Positions 35,964 through 44,233 of a DNA stretch of 64,000 nucleotides are shown piece by piece. The DNA lies in the NCBI RefSeq assembly GCF_000712075.1, contig NZ_JONW01000005.1, forward strand, positions 1,245,001 to 1,309,000. Direction: 5' to 3'. The position numbers and the translations under genes are program-made. Source of the DNA: Caulobacter sp. UNC358MFTsu5.1. GTDB lineage: Bacteria; Pseudomonadota; Alphaproteobacteria; Caulobacterales; Caulobacteraceae. The notes under the pieces were generated by a model. That model was not told where the DNA came from. It did no database searches and saw only the letters and a program-made list of their open reading frames with translations. The number at the start of each line of letters is the position of its first letter. The stretch's first letter is position 1.

Positions 35964-37297
35964 CCCTGGGCGGCGAGCTCCGCGATCACCCGCGCGCCGT
36001 CATGGCCGACCACGCGGAAGGCGGCGATCTCGCCCTGGGGGGCGGACCCATCGAACGCGATCTCGGTGAAGTCCTCGGCCCGGGCCACACCGTCGCGCTC
36101 GACCAGGCCCGACAGCACGCGGCCGACCTGGCGCTGGAGGTGGCGCTCGAGCCCGGCCTGGCCCGCCTCGCGCAGGCGGCGGGCGCGGTCCTTGATCAGC
36201 GGCCCCTTCACCGGCGGCATGCGGGCGGCGGGCGTGCCGGGGCGCGCGCTGTAGGGGAAGACGTGCAGGAAGGCCAGACCCGCCTCCTCGACCAGCTTCA
36301 GAGTGTTCTCGAAGGCCTCGTCGCTCTCGGTCGGGAAGCCGGCGATCAGGTCGGCGCCGAAGGCGGTGTCGGGGCGCACGCGGCGCACCTCGGACACCAG
36401 CCTCAGGGCGTCCTCGCGGCTGTGCCGGCGCTTCATGCGCTTGAGCACCAGGTTGTCGCCGGCCTGCAGGCTCAGATGCAGATACGGCATCAGGCGCGGC
36501 TCGGTCTCCAGCAGCTTGAACAGGTCCGGATCGATCTCGGCCGCGTCGATCGACGACAGGCGCAAGCGCGGCAGGTCGGGGACCATGCGCAGGATGCGGC
36601 CCACCAGCTGGCCCAGGGTCGGTTGCCCGGGCAGGTCGGCGCCCCACGAGGTGACGTCGACGCCGGTCAGCACCACCTCGCGATAGCCCTCGGCGGACAG
36701 GCGGCGCACCTGCTCGACCACCTCGCCGGCCGGGGCCGAGCGGGAGTTCCCGCGGCCGTAGGGAATGATGCAGAAGGTGCAGCGGTGATCGCAGCCGTTC
36801 TGGACCTCGACATAGGCCCGGGCGCGATCCTTGAGGCCGGCGATCAGGTGACCGGCGGTCTCCTTGATCGACATGATGTCGTTGACCCGCACGCGGGTGG
36901 AGGTGTCGAGCAGGGCGCCCGGCGCGGCCTTCTCGGCGTTGCCCAGCACCAGGTCGACCTCGGGCATGGCGGCGAAGGCGGCGGGGTCGATCTGGGCGGC
37001 GCAGCCGGTGACGATCAGCCGGGCGTCCGGCCGTTCGCGGCGGGCCTTGCGGATCGCCTGGCGGGCCTGGCGCACGGCCTCGTTGGTCACCGCGCAGGTG
37101 TTGAACACCACCGCGTCGGCCAGGCCGTCGGCCGAGGCCCGCGCCCGGATGGCCTCGGACTCGTAGGCGTTCAGCCGGCAGCCGAACGTGACGACGTCGA
37201 CGCCGTCGGGCCCCGACATCGTCGTGGCCGGTCCGCCTTCCTCGCCCACTTCAGGCTTGGGCGTGGGGGGACGGGAGATGAGCGTATAGGTCGTCAC
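35960..37297 (-). CDS. mtaB: tRNA (t6A37) methylthiotransferase MtaB
   Basis: A 445-aa radical-SAM methylthiotransferase that turns t6A37 into ms2t6A37 on tRNA. The N-terminal cluster domain has VVTFGCRLNAYESEAIRAR and later cysteines in VFNTCAVTNEAV and VTGCAAQI. The radical-SAM motif CxxxCxxC is in CDHRCTFCIIPYGRGNSRS, and a TRAM-like C-terminal part follows. The GTG start at 37297 overlaps the SDR stop (GTGA) and adds about 26 residues before the conserved fold; an internal ATG (MSGPDG) is an alternative. TsaE, needed for the t6A precursor, is also encoded in this window. Confidence 0.93.
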   Translation of the reverse strand: MTTYTLISRPPTPKPEVGEEGGPATTMSGPDGVDVVTFGCRLNAYESEAIRARASADGLADAVVFNTCAVTNEAVRQARQAIRKARRERPDARLIVTGCAAQIDPAAFAAMPEVDLVLGNAEKAAPGALLDTSTRVRVNDIMSIKETAGHLIAGLKDRARAYVEVQNGCDHRCTFCIIPYGRGNSRSAPAGEVVEQVRRLSAEGYREVVLTGVDVTSWGADLPGQPTLGQLVGRILRMVPDLPRLRLSSIDAAEIDPDLFKLLETEPRLMPYLHLSLQAGDNLVLKRMKRRHSREDALRLVSEVRRVRPDTAFGADLIAGFPTESDEAFENTLKLVEEAGLAFLHVFPYSARPGTPAARMPPVKGPLIKDRARRLREAGQAGLERHLQRQVGRVLSGLVERDGVARAEDFTEIAFDGSAPQGEIAAFRVVGHDGARVIAELAAQG

Positions 37298-38136
37298 GGC
37301 TTCTCAACGCCCGAAGCGATGAATTCCGCGAAGGCGTCCTTCCAGTCGGGGTGCCAGCGCGACAGGGCCGGGCGGTTCTCGATGACGTCGCCCATGGCCC
37401 AGGCCATGCGCTTCTCGTCCAGCGCGCGCGGCACGTCGTTGTCGGGGCACAGGATGTAGAAGTCGCCGCGGGCGATGCTGTCGAGCATGAACTGCACGGT
37501 CTGCTCGGGCGTCCAGGCGCCGTCCGGCTTGGGACCGCCGCGGCGGGTCATGCCGGTGAAGACGTAGCCGGGGATCAGCAGGCGGGCGTCCACCTGGCAG
37601 TCGACGATCTCGCGCAGGCTGTGGGCCAGACCTTCGGTCAGGGCCTTCACCGCCGACTTGCTGACGTTATACGCGGTGTTCCCCGGCGGCTGGGTGATCC
37701 CCTGCTTGGAGCCGGTGTTGATGATCAGGCCCGGACGGCCGCTGGCCGCCATTTCCTCGCCGATCACCTGGACGCCGTTGATCACGCCCCACAGGTTGAC
37801 GTCCAGCACGCGCTTCCACGGATCCTCGCCCGAGAAGGCGTCGCCCCCGCCGCCCACGCCGGCGTTGTTCATCAGCACGTCGATCGCGCCGAACGTCTCG
37901 ACGGCCGCGTCGCGCAGGGCCTGGACCTGGGCGCGGTCCGAGACGTCGGTCTCGACGGCCAGGGCCTTGTCGCCGATGGCGTCGGCGGCCTTCTTCAGGG
38001 CCCGGCCCATGATGTCGGCCAGGACCACGTTCATGCCCTGGGCGGCGAAGGCCTGGGCGGCGGCCAGGCCGATGCCGTCGGCCGCGCCGGTCACCACGGC
38101 CGTCTTGCCGGGACCGATGGCGGGATGGATCGTCAT
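37294..38136 (-). CDS. SDR family oxidoreductase
   Basis: A 280-aa short-chain dehydrogenase. It has the cofactor loop VTGAADGIGLAAAQAFA, NNAGVGGGGDAF, INTGSKQGITQPPG and catalytic YNVSKSAV. An aspartate in VVLADIMGRAL after the glycine motif suggests NAD rather than NADP. The serine of the usual catalytic SS pair appears as GSKQG, which still supplies a serine. It is inserted between dapF and mtaB, coupled to both by 4-nt overlaps. Substrate is unknown. The C-terminal extension (WHPDWKDAFAEFI) is longer than in typical 250-aa SDRs. Confidence 0.9.
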   Translation of the reverse strand: MTIHPAIGPGKTAVVTGAADGIGLAAAQAFAAQGMNVVLADIMGRALKKAADAIGDKALAVETDVSDRAQVQALRDAAVETFGAIDVLMNNAGVGGGGDAFSGEDPWKRVLDVNLWGVINGVQVIGEEMAASGRPGLIINTGSKQGITQPPGNTAYNVSKSAVKALTEGLAHSLREIVDCQVDARLLIPGYVFTGMTRRGGPKPDGAWTPEQTVQFMLDSIARGDFYILCPDNDVPRALDEKRMAWAMGDVIENRPALSRWHPDWKDAFAEFIASGVEKP

Positions 38137-38987
38137 GCGGCCACGGGCTCCGGCAGCTTGCCGACGAACTCCATGGTCACGGGACCGGTCATGATCACGT
38201 GGCCGTCGTCCTCGCGCCATTCGATGGTCAGGGCGCCGCTCTCGAACTCGACCTTGGCCTTGCGGTCGATCAGGCCGCGACGCACGGCGGCGACCTGGGC
38301 CGCGCAGGCCCCGGTGCCGCAGGCGGCGGTCAGGCCCGCGCCGCGTTCCCAGACCTTCAGTTCGATGTGGTCGCGGGAGACGACATGGGCGAAGCCGACG
38401 TTGACGCCTTCGGGGAACAGCGGGTGATGCTCGACCAGGCTGCCGGTCTTGGTGGCGAACTCGTCGCTGACCGGGGCGTCGACGAAGAAGACGACATGCG
38501 GATTGCCCATCGACACGCAGACCGGGGTGTGGACCCACGGCGCGTCGATCGGGCCGACCTGCAGCTCGACCCGGGCGGTGTCCATCTCCTCGGAGAGCGG
38601 GATCTGGGTCCAGTCCAGCCCCGGCCGGCCCATGTCGACGGTCACCAGCTTGTCGCCGGCCATCACGCCCGACAGGCGCCCGGCCACGGTGTCGAAGGCC
38701 ACGGCGTCCTTTTTGGCCGACTGCATCAGCAGCCACGCCACGCAGCGGGTGCCGTTACCGCAGGCGCCGGTCTCCTCGCCGTCCGAATTCCAGAACCGCA
38801 CATAGGCCGAAGCGCCCTCGGCGCGCGGCGGGTCGATGGCGATCACCTGGTCGCAGCCGATCCCGCCGTCGCCCCGTTTCGCGATCGCGCGGATCTCGTC
38901 CGGGGTCGGATTGAAGGGCTGGGTCAGGGTCTCGATCACGACGAAGTCGTTCCCGAGCCCGTTCATCTTGAGGAAGGTGCGGCTCAT
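38133..38987 (-). CDS. dapF: diaminopimelate epimerase
   Basis: A 284-aa epimerase that converts LL- to meso-diaminopimelate for lysine and peptidoglycan synthesis. Both catalytic cysteines are present, in ACGNGTRCVAW and AACGTGACAAQVA, and the N terminus MNGLGNDFVVIE is the family signature. It is the first gene of a chain with an SDR, mtaB, an EEP-family protein and a GFA protein, each junction a 4-nt overlap. The dapF-mtaB neighbourhood near ftsY is common in alphaproteobacteria. Upstream lies a 690-bp repeat-rich gap that must hold its promoter. Confidence 0.97.
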   Translation of the reverse strand: MSRTFLKMNGLGNDFVVIETLTQPFNPTPDEIRAIAKRGDGGIGCDQVIAIDPPRAEGASAYVRFWNSDGEETGACGNGTRCVAWLLMQSAKKDAVAFDTVAGRLSGVMAGDKLVTVDMGRPGLDWTQIPLSEEMDTARVELQVGPIDAPWVHTPVCVSMGNPHVVFFVDAPVSDEFATKTGSLVEHHPLFPEGVNVGFAHVVSRDHIELKVWERGAGLTAACGTGACAAQVAAVRRGLIDRKAKVEFESGALTIEWREDDGHVIMTGPVTMEFVGKLPEPVAA

Positions 38988-39095
38988 GGCCGGGCTATAT
39001 AGTGGAAAACCGCGCGCGAGTCAGAGGCTGGGGTCGACTGCGGCGTTTTGAGCGTGGGTTTTCGGGAGACATGCACTCACGACGAAGCGTCATAT

Positions 39096-39143
39096 CCCCT
39101 CTCTCATTGAGAGAGGGAGGGGCCCATGGCGAAGCCATGGGAG
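39096..39143. repeat. double hairpin upstream of dapF
   Basis: Two adjacent stems, CCCTCTCTC-ATT-GAGAGAGGG and CCCATGGC-GAA-GCCATGGG, form a compact structure; it resembles the inner part of the family 2 elements (purine-rich GGGAGGG next to it) but lacks their terminal repeats. Confidence 0.6.
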
Positions 39144-39219
39144 GGTGAGTGGTTACACCCTCGCCGGATGAAGCACGGTTGTTCAGCCGGTCTTCGACGT
39201 GAAGAGCCCCGCCTTTCAA

Positions 39220-39359
39220 CCGTCATCCTCGGACTTGTTCCGAGGACCCCTCTGTCGGCGGGTTTGTCGGTTGAGGAGAGGCCGCGACCTCGCCGCTCCA
39301 CGGATCGTCCTTCTGCGCGGCTGAAGCAGGGGTCCTCGGAACAAGTCCGAGGATGACGG
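39220..39359. repeat. 140-bp element with perfect 32-bp terminal inverted repeats, family 3, copy B
   Basis: Arms at 39220-39251 and 39328-39359 begin CCGTCATCCTCGG and end CCGAGGATGACGG, and pair without a mismatch over 32 bp. Compared with copy A (13199-13329) the arms differ at several paired positions yet still pair. The centre differs from that of copy A. Confidence 0.9.
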
Positions 39360-39381
39360 ACGGTGGAGGTGAGCGCAGGCC

Positions 39382-39459
39382 GGGGACATGCCCTTGTGGC
39401 GTGTCCCCAGGTTTCGCACCGAGCCCGGTCTTGGGGACACGCCGCGAGGGCATGTCCCC
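39382..39459. repeat. GTGTCCCC palindromic element, family 4, copy C
   Basis: GGGGACATGCCCT at 39382-39394 and AGGGCATGTCCCC at 39447-39459 are perfect inverted repeats. A nested pair, GGCGTGTCCCC and GGGGACACGCC, lies inside. It shares the GGGGAC/GTCCCC ends of copies A and B. Confidence 0.82.
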
Positions 39460-39680
39460 GCGCGGGGATCGAGCCGCCTTTATCCCCGCTAGCGGCGGGA
39501 AAGGACAGGACCGCCCTGCTGACCTGGCGGGAGGAGATCAAGTCGCATCGGCCGGGCCTGCTGGCGAGCCGGGCCGACGCCATGAATCCGTGATCGGTCT
39601 GGCTCGAACACCGAAAGACAGACAAAGATCGGCCCGCATGGGTCTCGACCCCGTCTCTCGTCGTTCTATGGTCAAGCCCC

Positions 39681-40493
39681 ATGCGTCGCCGCGGGATGGT
39701 CCGTTTGACAGCCGAGAACACCGACGGCCTGCGTCTCAGAGCCCGACTGCGCGCCCTCTATCACGGCGCCTCGCCCACCTCGGTGCGGTTCCGCTACGGG
39801 ATCATCGTCATCGACCTGGCGATCATCGCCTTCTTCGTCGCCGCGCCGCTGATGCGCCGGCACGGCTGGACCTTCTATGCGATCGACTACGGGGTGGCGG
39901 CCTTCCTGGCCCTGGACCTCCTGGCCCGGGCCGTCGCCCACGGCGAGATCAAGGCCTGGCTGAAGAAGCCGATCACCTGGATCGACCTGTTCGTGCTGGC
40001 CACCCTGCTGTTCCCGGCCTGGCTGTTCAATTTCGGCTTCCTGCGGGTGGTGCGGCTGTGGACCCTGATCCACAGCGAGTTCTTCTGGCGCACGGTCGGC
40101 CGGCGATACGACGACACCCGGGTGGAGCAGATCACCCGCGCGGCCTCCACCCTGGTGACTTTCGTCTTCGTGGTGACGGGCTTCGTCTATTCCAGCTTCG
40201 CCGGACGGCACGCGGGCATCGGCGGCTATGTGGACGCCCTCTATTTCACCGTCACCAGCCTGACGACCACCGGCTATGGCGACGTCACCCTGCCGGGGGT
40301 CTGGGGCAAGCTCCTGTCGATGGCGGTGATGCTGGGCGGGGTGTCGCTGTTCATCGGCCTGATCCAGTCGATCCTGCGGCCGCACAAGGTGACCTTCCCC
40401 TGCCCGTGCTGCGGCCTGCGCAAGCACGACCCCGACGCCGTGCACTGCAAGGCGTGCGGCCAGGTGCTGAACATCCCCAACGACGGCGATTAG
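39681..40493 (+). CDS. potassium channel family protein with C-terminal zinc ribbon
   Basis: A 270-aa membrane protein with about six hydrophobic segments and a K+ selectivity filter in LYFTVTSLTTTGYGDVTLPG (TTGYGD), so it should be a tetrameric K+-type channel. Preceding helices resemble a voltage-sensor-like domain with a positively patterned FLRVVRLWTLIH. After the last helix the tail PCPCCGLRKHDPDAVHCKAC, ending GQVLNIPND, has four cysteines in two pairs, a zinc ribbon not usual for this family. An upstream alternative start (MVRLTAEN) is six codons in. It stands alone, downstream of the repeat-rich gap. Confidence 0.88.
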   Translation: MRRRGMVRLTAENTDGLRLRARLRALYHGASPTSVRFRYGIIVIDLAIIAFFVAAPLMRRHGWTFYAIDYGVAAFLALDLLARAVAHGEIKAWLKKPITWIDLFVLATLLFPAWLFNFGFLRVVRLWTLIHSEFFWRTVGRRYDDTRVEQITRAASTLVTFVFVVTGFVYSSFAGRHAGIGGYVDALYFTVTSLTTTGYGDVTLPGVWGKLLSMAVMLGGVSLFIGLIQSILRPHKVTFPCPCCGLRKHDPDAVHCKACGQVLNIPNDGD

Positions 40494-40595
40494 CCGAGCG
40501 AGGTCTGGCGCCCGGCGGCTTTTGCGATACCGTCACGATCCATAAAGCGCCGCTTCGCGCGGTCACCCCTGTCACGACAGTCGCCGGATCCCCAG

Positions 40596-42740
40596 ATGCG
40601 CAGTCTGCTTCTCGCCCTCCTCGCCTCCACGAGCCTGATGACCTTCTCCGACGCCCAAGCCGCCGATCCCGCTCCCGCCAACACCGAAGCCCGCACGCCC
40701 CTGGCCGAGCTGGGCAAGGACGATCCCTACAAGTGGATGGAGGAGATCGAGGGCGAAAAGCCGCTGGCCTGGGCCAAGGCCGAGAACACCCGCAGCCTGG
40801 GCGTGCTGCAGGGCGACAGCCGCTACGCCGGCCTGGAAGGCCAGGCCCTGGCCATCCTCAACGCCAAGGACCGGGTGCCCGGCGTGTCGTTCGCCGGCGA
40901 CGGGACCCTGCGCAACTTCTGGCAGGACGCCGACCACGTGCGCGGCCTCTGGCGCGCGACCACGCTGGACAGTTACCGCACCGCCACGCCCGCCTGGGAG
41001 ACGATCCTCGACATCGACGCCCTGGCCAAGGCCGAGAACGCCAACTGGGTGTTCAAGGGCGCCGGCTGCCTGCCGCCCGACGAGACCCGCTGCCTGGTCA
41101 CCCTGTCGAACGGCGGCAAGGACGCGGTGACGATCCGCGAGTTCGACACCAGGACCAAGGCCTTCGTGCCCGGCGGCTTCGTCCTGCCCGAGGGCAAGCA
41201 GAACGTCAGCTGGCTGGACCAGGACACCCTGCTGGTGGCCCGCGAATGGGAGCCGGGCCAGGTGACCCAGTCGGGCTATCCCTACGTGGTCAAGACGCTG
41301 AAGCGCGGCCAGGCCCTGGCCGAGGCCAAGGAGCTGTTCCGGGGCACGCCGGAGGACGTCTCGGCCTCGGCCTACACCCTGACCGACGCCGACGGGAAGG
41401 TCGTGGCCGTGCTGGCCAATCGCGGGGTCAGCTTCTTCGAGGCCGAGACCCATCTGCTGACCGACAAGGGCGCGGTGAAGCTGCCCTTCCCGCTCAAGCA
41501 CTCGATCCAGGGCTATGTCGCCGGCCAGCTGGTGATGTCGCTGGAGCAGGACTGGCCCGAGAAGGGCTTCAAGACCGGCGACCTGATCAGTCTGGACCTG
41601 GCGGCCCTGAAGGCCGACCCGGCCAAGCCCGCGCCCGTCCTGGTGCTGCGCCCCACCGCCAGGCAATCGGTCGAGAGCGTCACCACCACCCGCGACAAGC
41701 TGGTGGTCGGCCTGCTCGACAACGTCACCGGCGCGGCCCTGGCCTACAGCCACGGCCCCAAGGGCTGGACCTCGCAGAAGCTGGCCCTGCCGGCCAATTC
41801 GACGATCGGCCTGGGCTCGGCCTCGCAGAAGGACGACCGTCTGTTCGTCAGCGTGACCGGCTATCTGACCCCCTCGACCTACTGGCTGGCCGACGCCGCC
41901 TCGCTGAAGCTGGAGCAGGTCAAGGCCTCGCCGGCCCGCTTCGACGCCTCGACCCACGTGGTCGAACAGTTCGAGGCGACCAGCAAGGACGGGACCAAGG
42001 TCCCCTACTTCGTGGTCCGGCCCAAGGGCGTGAAGTACGACGGCCAGGCGCCGACCCTGCTCTACGCCTATGGCGGCTTCCAGGCCTCGATGACCCCGGC
42101 CTATTCGGGGGTGATGGGCAAGCTGTGGCTGGAGCGCGGCGGCACCTATGTGGTGGCCAACATCCGCGGCGGCGGCGAGTTCGGGCCCGCCTGGCACAAC
42201 GCCGGCCTCAAGGAGAACCGCCAGCGGGTCTATGACGACTTCTTCGCCGTCTCCCAGGACCTGATCACCCGCAAGATCACCTCGCCGCGCCGGCTGGGGA
42301 TCATGGGCGGCAGCAACGGCGGCCTGCTGATGGGCGTGGCCCTGACCCAGCGGCCCGAGCTCTACAACGCCATCGTCGTGCAGGTGCCGCTGTTCGACAT
42401 GATCCGCTACACCCAGATCGGGGCCGGGGCCTCGTGGGTGGGCGAGTACGGCGATCCGACCATCCCGTCCGAGCGGGCGGTGATCGCCAAGTACGACCCC
42501 TATTCCAACCTCAAGGCCGGCCAGAAATATCCGGAGGTGTTCATCGAGACCTCGACCAAGGACGACCGCGTCCACCCGGCCCACGCCCGCAAGGCGGCCG
42601 CGCGGCTGGAGGCGTTGGGCTATCCGGTGCTGTACTACGAGAACATCGACGGCGGCCACGCGGCCAGCGCCAACCTGGCCGAGACGGCCCGGCGCCAGGC
42701 CCTGGAATATGTCTACCTGTCGAAGAAGCTGATGGACTGA
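40596..42740 (+). CDS. secreted prolyl oligopeptidase (S9A)
   Basis: A 714-aa serine peptidase with a signal peptide (MRSLLLALLASTSLMTFSDA), so probably periplasmic. An N-terminal propeller region starts DDPYKWMEEIEGEKPLAW, the S9A signature. The C-terminal hydrolase has GGSNGGLLMG with nucleophile S573, the aspartate in STKDDRVHPAHARK and the histidine in IDGGHAAS. VVANIRGGGEFGPAWH is the usual oligopeptidase block. It cleaves short proline-containing peptides. It is monocistronic. A stem-loop at 42751 follows. Confidence 0.94.
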   Translation: MRSLLLALLASTSLMTFSDAQAADPAPANTEARTPLAELGKDDPYKWMEEIEGEKPLAWAKAENTRSLGVLQGDSRYAGLEGQALAILNAKDRVPGVSFAGDGTLRNFWQDADHVRGLWRATTLDSYRTATPAWETILDIDALAKAENANWVFKGAGCLPPDETRCLVTLSNGGKDAVTIREFDTRTKAFVPGGFVLPEGKQNVSWLDQDTLLVAREWEPGQVTQSGYPYVVKTLKRGQALAEAKELFRGTPEDVSASAYTLTDADGKVVAVLANRGVSFFEAETHLLTDKGAVKLPFPLKHSIQGYVAGQLVMSLEQDWPEKGFKTGDLISLDLAALKADPAKPAPVLVLRPTARQSVESVTTTRDKLVVGLLDNVTGAALAYSHGPKGWTSQKLALPANSTIGLGSASQKDDRLFVSVTGYLTPSTYWLADAASLKLEQVKASPARFDASTHVVEQFEATSKDGTKVPYFVVRPKGVKYDGQAPTLLYAYGGFQASMTPAYSGVMGKLWLERGGTYVVANIRGGGEFGPAWHNAGLKENRQRVYDDFFAVSQDLITRKITSPRRLGIMGGSNGGLLMGVALTQRPELYNAIVVQVPLFDMIRYTQIGAGASWVGEYGDPTIPSERAVIAKYDPYSNLKAGQKYPEVFIETSTKDDRVHPAHARKAAARLEALGYPVLYYENIDGGHAASANLAETARRQALEYVYLSKKLMD

Positions 42741-42750
42741 CGGGGCATGG

Positions 42751-42781
42751 ACGGCCCGGAGCGTCATGTTTTCCGGGCCGT
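42751..42781 (+). terminator. stem-loop after the prolyl oligopeptidase gene
   Basis: ACGGCCCGGA and TCCGGGCCGT form a perfect 10-bp stem with an 11-nt loop, 10 bp beyond the stop codon. There is no U-run after it, so termination would be weak or Rho-assisted. Confidence 0.5.
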
Positions 42782-42853
42782 AAACCCTAGTTCAATCTAT
42801 CGGGGCCAGTATCCGTCCTCGAATTTCCGGCGTCCGCCGGATCGAGGTTTGCC

Positions 42854-43936
42854 TTGAAGATCGACGTCTTCCCCGCCCTGGAACTGCCCGCGGAGGTCGC
42901 CGCGGCCTGGTCGGCCGTCCAGGCCGGCGAGCCGCGCCTCGACAGCCCGTTCCTGTCGCCCCAGTGGGCCCAGGCCGTGGCCCGGGCGCGCGGGCCGACC
43001 AACGGCGCCAGGGTCGCGGTCCAGTCCGACGCCGCCGGCCGTCCCTCGGGCTTCCTGGCCGTGCGCAAGCGCGGCTCCACCGCCATGCCGGTCGGCGCGC
43101 CGATGAGCGACTACCAGGCCCTGGTGGCGCGCGACGGCTTCCGCGCCGATCCGCGCGCCATGCTCCGGGCCCTCGGCGTCTCGCGCTACGACTTCTGCCA
43201 CATGCTGGCCGACGACCCGGCCTTCCAGGGCTGCGCCCGCGGACGGGACGTCTCCTGGGTGGTCGAGGTCGCCGACGGCTACGCCGCCTACGAGGCCGAA
43301 CGCAAGGCGGCCGGGGTCGGCGCGCTGAAGGACATCGACAAGAAGCGCCGCAAGGTCGAGCGCGAGGTCGGCCCGACCCGCTTCACCGCCCTGTCGGACT
43401 CGCGCGCCGACTACGACCAGCTGATCGCCTGGAAGCGCGCCCAGCTGGCGGCCACCGGCCAGACCGACCTGTTCAAGTCCGCCTGGGTCATGCGGCTGAT
43501 GGACGAGCTGCTGGAGACCCGCGATCCGGCGTTCGGCGGCGGGCTCTACACCCTGCACCTGGGCGACGAGCTGGCGGCGGTGCATTTCCACCTGCGCGGC
43601 GGCGCCACGATCCACGGCTGGCTGATCGCCCACGACCCGAAGTTCGAGCGCTATTCGCCGGGCCTGCTGCTGTTCCAGGACATCCTGAAAAGCCTGGACG
43701 ACGGTCCCTACAAGCGCCTGGACCTGGGGGCCGGCGACTACCGCTTCAAGCGTGAGCTGTCGAACCGCCAGCAGGGCGTGATGTTCGGATTCCTGGGCGC
43801 GCCGTCGGTCTCGACCCTGGCGCGCACGGCGGTCTACGGCCTGCGCGAGGTCGCCGAGGCCCTGCCCCTGGGGCCGGTCTCGGCCCTGCCGGGCAAGGCG
43901 ATGCGGCGGCTCGACGTCCTGCGCGGACTGAGCTGA
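42854..43936 (+). CDS. CelD/BcsL-like GNAT-fold acyltransferase
   Basis: A 360-aa protein of the GNAT group often called CelD or BcsL (FemAB-like). DSPFLSPQWAQAVARAR near the N terminus and the C-terminal GLLLFQDILKSLDDGPYKRL, with LDLGAGDYRFKRELSN after it, are the family blocks. Members modify polysaccharides or peptidoglycan-like substrates with acyl or aminoacyl groups; the substrate here is unknown. The start is TTG at 42854, behind ATCGAGGTTTGCC. No ATG nearby would give the conserved N terminus. It is a single gene with no polysaccharide cluster around it. Confidence 0.83.
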   Translation: MKIDVFPALELPAEVAAAWSAVQAGEPRLDSPFLSPQWAQAVARARGPTNGARVAVQSDAAGRPSGFLAVRKRGSTAMPVGAPMSDYQALVARDGFRADPRAMLRALGVSRYDFCHMLADDPAFQGCARGRDVSWVVEVADGYAAYEAERKAAGVGALKDIDKKRRKVEREVGPTRFTALSDSRADYDQLIAWKRAQLAATGQTDLFKSAWVMRLMDELLETRDPAFGGGLYTLHLGDELAAVHFHLRGGATIHGWLIAHDPKFERYSPGLLLFQDILKSLDDGPYKRLDLGAGDYRFKRELSNRQQGVMFGFLGAPSVSTLARTAVYGLREVAEALPLGPVSALPGKAMRRLDVLRGLS

Positions 43937-43961
43937 CCGTCGGTCGTCTTGGAAGCCTCGA

Positions 43962-44102
43962 TCAGGACGCGCGTGCGATCAGGGCGATCACACCGGTCCA
44001 GAGCATGAGATTGACCGCCGAAATAAGCAGAAGCCAGGCAAGGCGGCTCTGACGGCCGTCCTGCCGCGCGCGAAACGCAACGCCGCGAACCCCATGACCC
44101 AT
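43962..44102 (-). CDS. small single-span membrane protein, 46 aa
   Basis: A 46-aa frame in a gap otherwise without a gene. The ATG at 44102 is preceded by TTTGGAGGAAACC, a near-ideal Shine-Dalgarno. The protein starts MGHGVRGVAFRARQDGRQSR and then has one hydrophobic helix (LAWLLLISAVNLMLWTGVIA) and a short tail ending IARAS. The basic N terminus predicts it stays inside. It converges on the CelD-like gene with 25 bp between stops. I do not recognise a family; the ribosome site and membrane helix are the case for it being real. Confidence 0.62.
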   Translation of the reverse strand: MGHGVRGVAFRARQDGRQSRLAWLLLISAVNLMLWTGVIALIARAS

Positions 44103-44233
44103 GGTTTCCTCCAAAGCTCTCTACTGGAGCTTGAGTCGGATGAAACTCCCGTTCCCGGGCACGCGCAAGCAAGTTTGATCGGCTGTCCCAGGACAATCTC
44201 GAAATTGTGACGCCGACCGTCCGCGGGGCCGCG

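Larger units (their letters stand above)
38988..39680. other. 693-bp gene-free region rich in palindromic elements
   Basis: No credible gene is seen between dapF and the channel gene, which diverge. The region holds a stem-rich stretch at 39096-39150 (CCCTCTCTCATTGAGAGAGGG and CCCATGGCGAAGCCATGGG), a perfect family 3 element at 39220-39359 and a family 4 element at 39382-39459. Short frames here are made of repeat sequence. Confidence 0.75.

Noticed and set aside
39126..39593. Short frames in the repeat-rich gap, including one ending in an apparently protein-like LLTWREEIKSHRPG stretch
   Set aside because: They are composed of inverted-repeat sequence, have no ribosome site and no supporting family. 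A gene remnant cannot be excluded.
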